Below the pieces are notes generated by a model. That model saw only the letters and a program-made list of their open reading frames with translations, was not told the DNA's origin and ran no database searches. A stretch of DNA of 8,277 nucleotides from Bacteroidota bacterium (lineage in GTDB: Bacteria; Bacteroidota; Bacteroidia; Bacteroidales; Lentimicrobiaceae), in assembly GCA_023428585.1 (NCBI GenBank), contig JAEYXG010000011.1:1-8277 (forward strand), given 5' to 3'. Of this stretch, positions 6,162 to 8,277 are shown piece by piece. The translations under genes and the position numbers were made by a program. How positions within the stretch are numbered: the stretch's first letter is position 1; the number at the start of each line of letters is the position of its first letter.

Positions 6162-7319
6162 GTGTCTAAAAGAGATTATTACGAAATATTAGGAGTTGAC
6201 CGCAATGCCGGCGAAGCAGAAATAAAGAAAGCATACAGGAAACTGGCATTGCAATTCCACCCCGACAAAAATCCGGGCAACAAGGAGGCTGAAGAGAAAT
6301 TCAAGGAAGCTGCCGAGGCCTATGAAGTACTGAGCAATCAGGAGAAACGTTCACGCTATGATAAGTATGGCCATGATGGTATGCGTGGAGGGCCTGGTGC
6401 CGGAGGATTCGGTGGTGGCATGAGTATGGAGGATATCTTCAGTCAATTCGGTGATATCTTCGGCAGTGCCTTTGGAGGTGGCTTTGGCGGATTCAGCCAG
6501 GGTGGTGGTGGCTCACGCCGGAGAGTCAGCAAGGGAACTGACCTTAGAGTTAAAGTCAAATTGTCACTCCAGGAAATTGCCAAGGGTGTCGATAAAAAGA
6601 TCAAAGTGAATAAACTGGTGGCTTGCGGTACCTGCAAAGGCACCGGTGCTGCCGACGGTTCATCATTCAATACCTGTCAACACTGTCATGGCACCGGTCA
6701 GATTACCCGTGTTACCAATACGTTCCTTGGCCAAATGCAAACATCATCAACCTGCCCTTATTGCAGTGGTGAAGGCCGTACTATAACCCAAAAGTGCAAT
6801 ACCTGTGGTGGGAGCGGCACAGTAAAGGATGAAGAAATTATAAGCCTGAATATACCTGCCGGTGTTACTGATGGAATACAACTCTCAGTCAATGGCAAGG
6901 GAAATGCAGCACCCAGAGGTGGTATTCCGGGTAATTTGATAGTTCAGATTGAGGAAATACCCGATCCCGAGCTTATGAGGGATGGTACAAATATATTGTA
7001 TGAACACTATATAAGTTTCCCTGACGCAGCTTTGGGCACATCTGTTGAAGTACCAACCATTGATGGAAGGGTAAGGATAAAAATTGACCCCGGAACTCAG
7101 GGTGGTAAAGTGCTTAGGTTAAAAGGTAAGGGAATACCTTCACTCAATGGATATGACAAGGGCGACCAACTGATCAACATTAATGTTTGGACACCTAAAA
7201 ACCTGTCGCACCAGGAAAAAGAGATATTAGACAAGCTGAAGAATGCCGATAACTTTAAACCTAATCCTACCTCACGCGATAGGTCGTTTTTCGATAGGAT
7301 GAAAGAGTATTTTGAATAA
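6162..7319 (+). CDS. dnaJ: Chaperone protein DnaJ (type I Hsp40)
   Basis: DnaJ binds unfolded polypeptides, delivers them to DnaK and stimulates DnaK ATP hydrolysis. The 385-residue protein has the full type I layout. The J domain is at about 4-70, with the essential HPD at 33-35. A Gly/Phe-rich linker at about 71-118 contains MEDIFSQFGDIFG. A zinc-binding domain at 155-219 has four CxxCxGxG repeats (C155/C158, C172/C175, C198/C201, C212/C215), all cysteines intact. Two C-terminal substrate-binding beta domains follow, including DGTNILYEHYISFPDAALG and a GKGIPSLNGYDKGD loop. The start is GTG (6162): an in-frame stop lies at 6141-6143, there is no ATG between, and the next in-frame Met (residue 74) would remove the J domain. 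The bases before the GTG are A-rich (AAGAAAAA) with no clear Shine-Dalgarno. It lies 10 bp after grpE and 11 bp before the ABC ATPase gene, indicating one operon. Confidence 0.97.
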   Translation: MSKRDYYEILGVDRNAGEAEIKKAYRKLALQFHPDKNPGNKEAEEKFKEAAEAYEVLSNQEKRSRYDKYGHDGMRGGPGAGGFGGGMSMEDIFSQFGDIFGSAFGGGFGGFSQGGGGSRRRVSKGTDLRVKVKLSLQEIAKGVDKKIKVNKLVACGTCKGTGAADGSSFNTCQHCHGTGQITRVTNTFLGQMQTSSTCPYCSGEGRTITQKCNTCGGSGTVKDEEIISLNIPAGVTDGIQLSVNGKGNAAPRGGIPGNLIVQIEEIPDPELMRDGTNILYEHYISFPDAALGTSVEVPTIDGRVRIKIDPGTQGGKVLRLKGKGIPSLNGYDKGDQLININVWTPKNLSHQEKEILDKLKNADNFKPNPTSRDRSFFDRMKEYFE

Positions 7320-7330
7320 ATAGAAACCTT

Positions 7331-8277
7331 ATGATCATCTTTTCTGCCAGGAATGTTACTAAAAGATACGCAAATCACACTGCCCTCTCTGATGTTAGCA
7401 TTGATATTCCAAGGCAAAGTATTTTCGGATTGCTAGGCCCTAACGGCGCCGGCAAAACATCGTTTATCAGGATCATTAACCAGATCACCGGGCCTGACGA
7501 AGGGGAACTGTTCTTTAATAACCAGAAACTTGCACCGCGGCATGTGGAGCATATTGGCTACCTGCCGGAAGAACGAGGCCTTTACAAGAAAATGAAGGTG
7601 GGTGAGCAGGCTTTATATCTGGCTCAACTTAAAGGGGTCAAGAAACATGAAGCCCTCCGCAAACTCAAGATGCTTTTTGAGAAGTTTGAAATACAGGATT
7701 GGTGGAACCGGAAAGTGGAAGAACTGTCGAAAGGGATGCAGCAAAAGGTGCAATTCATTGTCACCATAATTCATGAACCCGACTTATTGATATTTGATGA
7801 GCCTTTCAGTGGTTTTGACCCTATCAATGTAAATTTGCTTAAGGAAGAGATACTTGACCTGCAGCGAAACGGCAGCACTATCATCTTCTCTACCCATAAT
7901 ATGGAATCAGTGGAAGAACTTTGTGATAACATTGCCCTGATCAATAATTCACATAAAATACTTGATGGCAGTGTAAAGGAGATCAAGAACAGGTATAAAA
8001 CCAATACTTACTCACTCACACACGAAGGTTTGCAGGGTTCGATATTGCCTTTCCTTCCTGCAGGATCAGAATTATTGAGCCACGAGCCTGAAGATAATGC
8101 TTATAGGAGCGTAATAAAACTTATGAATGGCCATAACCCCAATGAACTGCTGGCTTCATTATTGCCTCATGTTACCATCACAGGCATGAGTGAGATTATT
8201 CCTACCATGAACGATATCTTCATACAGACAGTAAGGTCAGCAGGCATGACAACCGGTAGTCAGATAAACAATAATAC
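7331..8277 (+). CDS. ABC transporter ATP-binding protein, 3' end outside window
   Basis: This is the ATPase subunit of an ABC transporter, probably an exporter of the NatA/YhaQ type. It would sit on the cytoplasmic side of the membrane and power a separate permease. The frame is open to the window edge, with 315 residues visible. The nucleotide-binding domain (about 3-215) has Walker A GPNGAGKT (36-43), a Q-loop region YLPEERGLY (77-85, lacking the usual Gln, as in other members of this subgroup), the signature LSKGMQQ (132-138), Walker B LLIFDE (152-157) and the switch His in STHNM (H189). Residues from about 225 resemble the C-terminal DUF4162 extension found in this subgroup. The substrate cannot be told from the sequence. 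The ATG lies 11 bp after the dnaJ stop, so it is probably co-transcribed with grpE and dnaJ. A permease gene is expected directly downstream. Confidence 0.93.
   Translation, partial: MIIFSARNVTKRYANHTALSDVSIDIPRQSIFGLLGPNGAGKTSFIRIINQITGPDEGELFFNNQKLAPRHVEHIGYLPEERGLYKKMKVGEQALYLAQLKGVKKHEALRKLKMLFEKFEIQDWWNRKVEELSKGMQQKVQFIVTIIHEPDLLIFDEPFSGFDPINVNLLKEEILDLQRNGSTIIFSTHNMESVEELCDNIALINNSHKILDGSVKEIKNRYKTNTYSLTHEGLQGSILPFLPAGSELLSHEPEDNAYRSVIKLMNGHNPNELLASLLPHVTITGMSEIIPTMNDIFIQTVRSAGMTTGSQINNN

Noticed and set aside
6360..6540. Repetitive GGT/GGC-rich stretch in dnaJ that could look like a tandem repeat
   Set aside because: It encodes the normal Gly/Phe-rich linker of DnaJ.

Overview
The window comes from a member of the Bacteroidota (Bacteroidetes). 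Two genes encode secreted proteins with C-terminal type IX secretion (T9SS) sorting domains. One gene encodes a DUF4290 protein, a family I know only from this phylum. MurA has the phylum-typical Asp in place of the fosfomycin-target Cys. Promoter candidates have the TAnnTTTG form, and starts lack clear Shine-Dalgarno sequences. The upstream part (1-3383) is AT-rich and looks accessory. The downstream part (3384-8277) is compact housekeeping sequence.

Layout. Bases 1-1008 (+) are the 3' part of a T9SS cargo gene that begins before the window. It converges on a second, complete T9SS cargo gene (1184-2647, -). A perfect 13-bp hairpin and a smaller hairpin lie between their ends. Next is a 736-bp intergenic region (2648-3383). 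It holds a promoter candidate at each edge and, in the middle, a cluster of degenerate ~22-bp repeats in two opposed groups, which resemble the ends of an IS21-type element without its transposase. From 3384 all genes are on the + strand: DUF4290 (3384-4052), murA (4091-5395), a 162-bp regulatory gap, grpE (5558-6151), dnaJ (6162-7319, GTG start) and the ATPase subunit of an ABC transporter (7331 to beyond the window end).

How the genes work together. DUF4290 and murA are 38 bp apart and probably co-transcribed; MurA commits UDP-GlcNAc to peptidoglycan synthesis. grpE, dnaJ and the ABC ATPase are separated by 10-11 bp and look like one operon. GrpE and DnaJ are the nucleotide exchange factor and J-domain co-chaperone of DnaK, which is not in the window. 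The gap before grpE has an imperfect palindrome, a sigma-54-like -24/-12 element with correct spacing and a second palindrome near the predicted transcription start, so the chaperone operon probably has its own regulated promoter.

I found no clearly new multi-gene system. The points most worth a second look are the IS-end-like repeat cluster, the internal duplication in the DUF4290 protein, the grpE promoter architecture and the Cys-to-Asp MurA.
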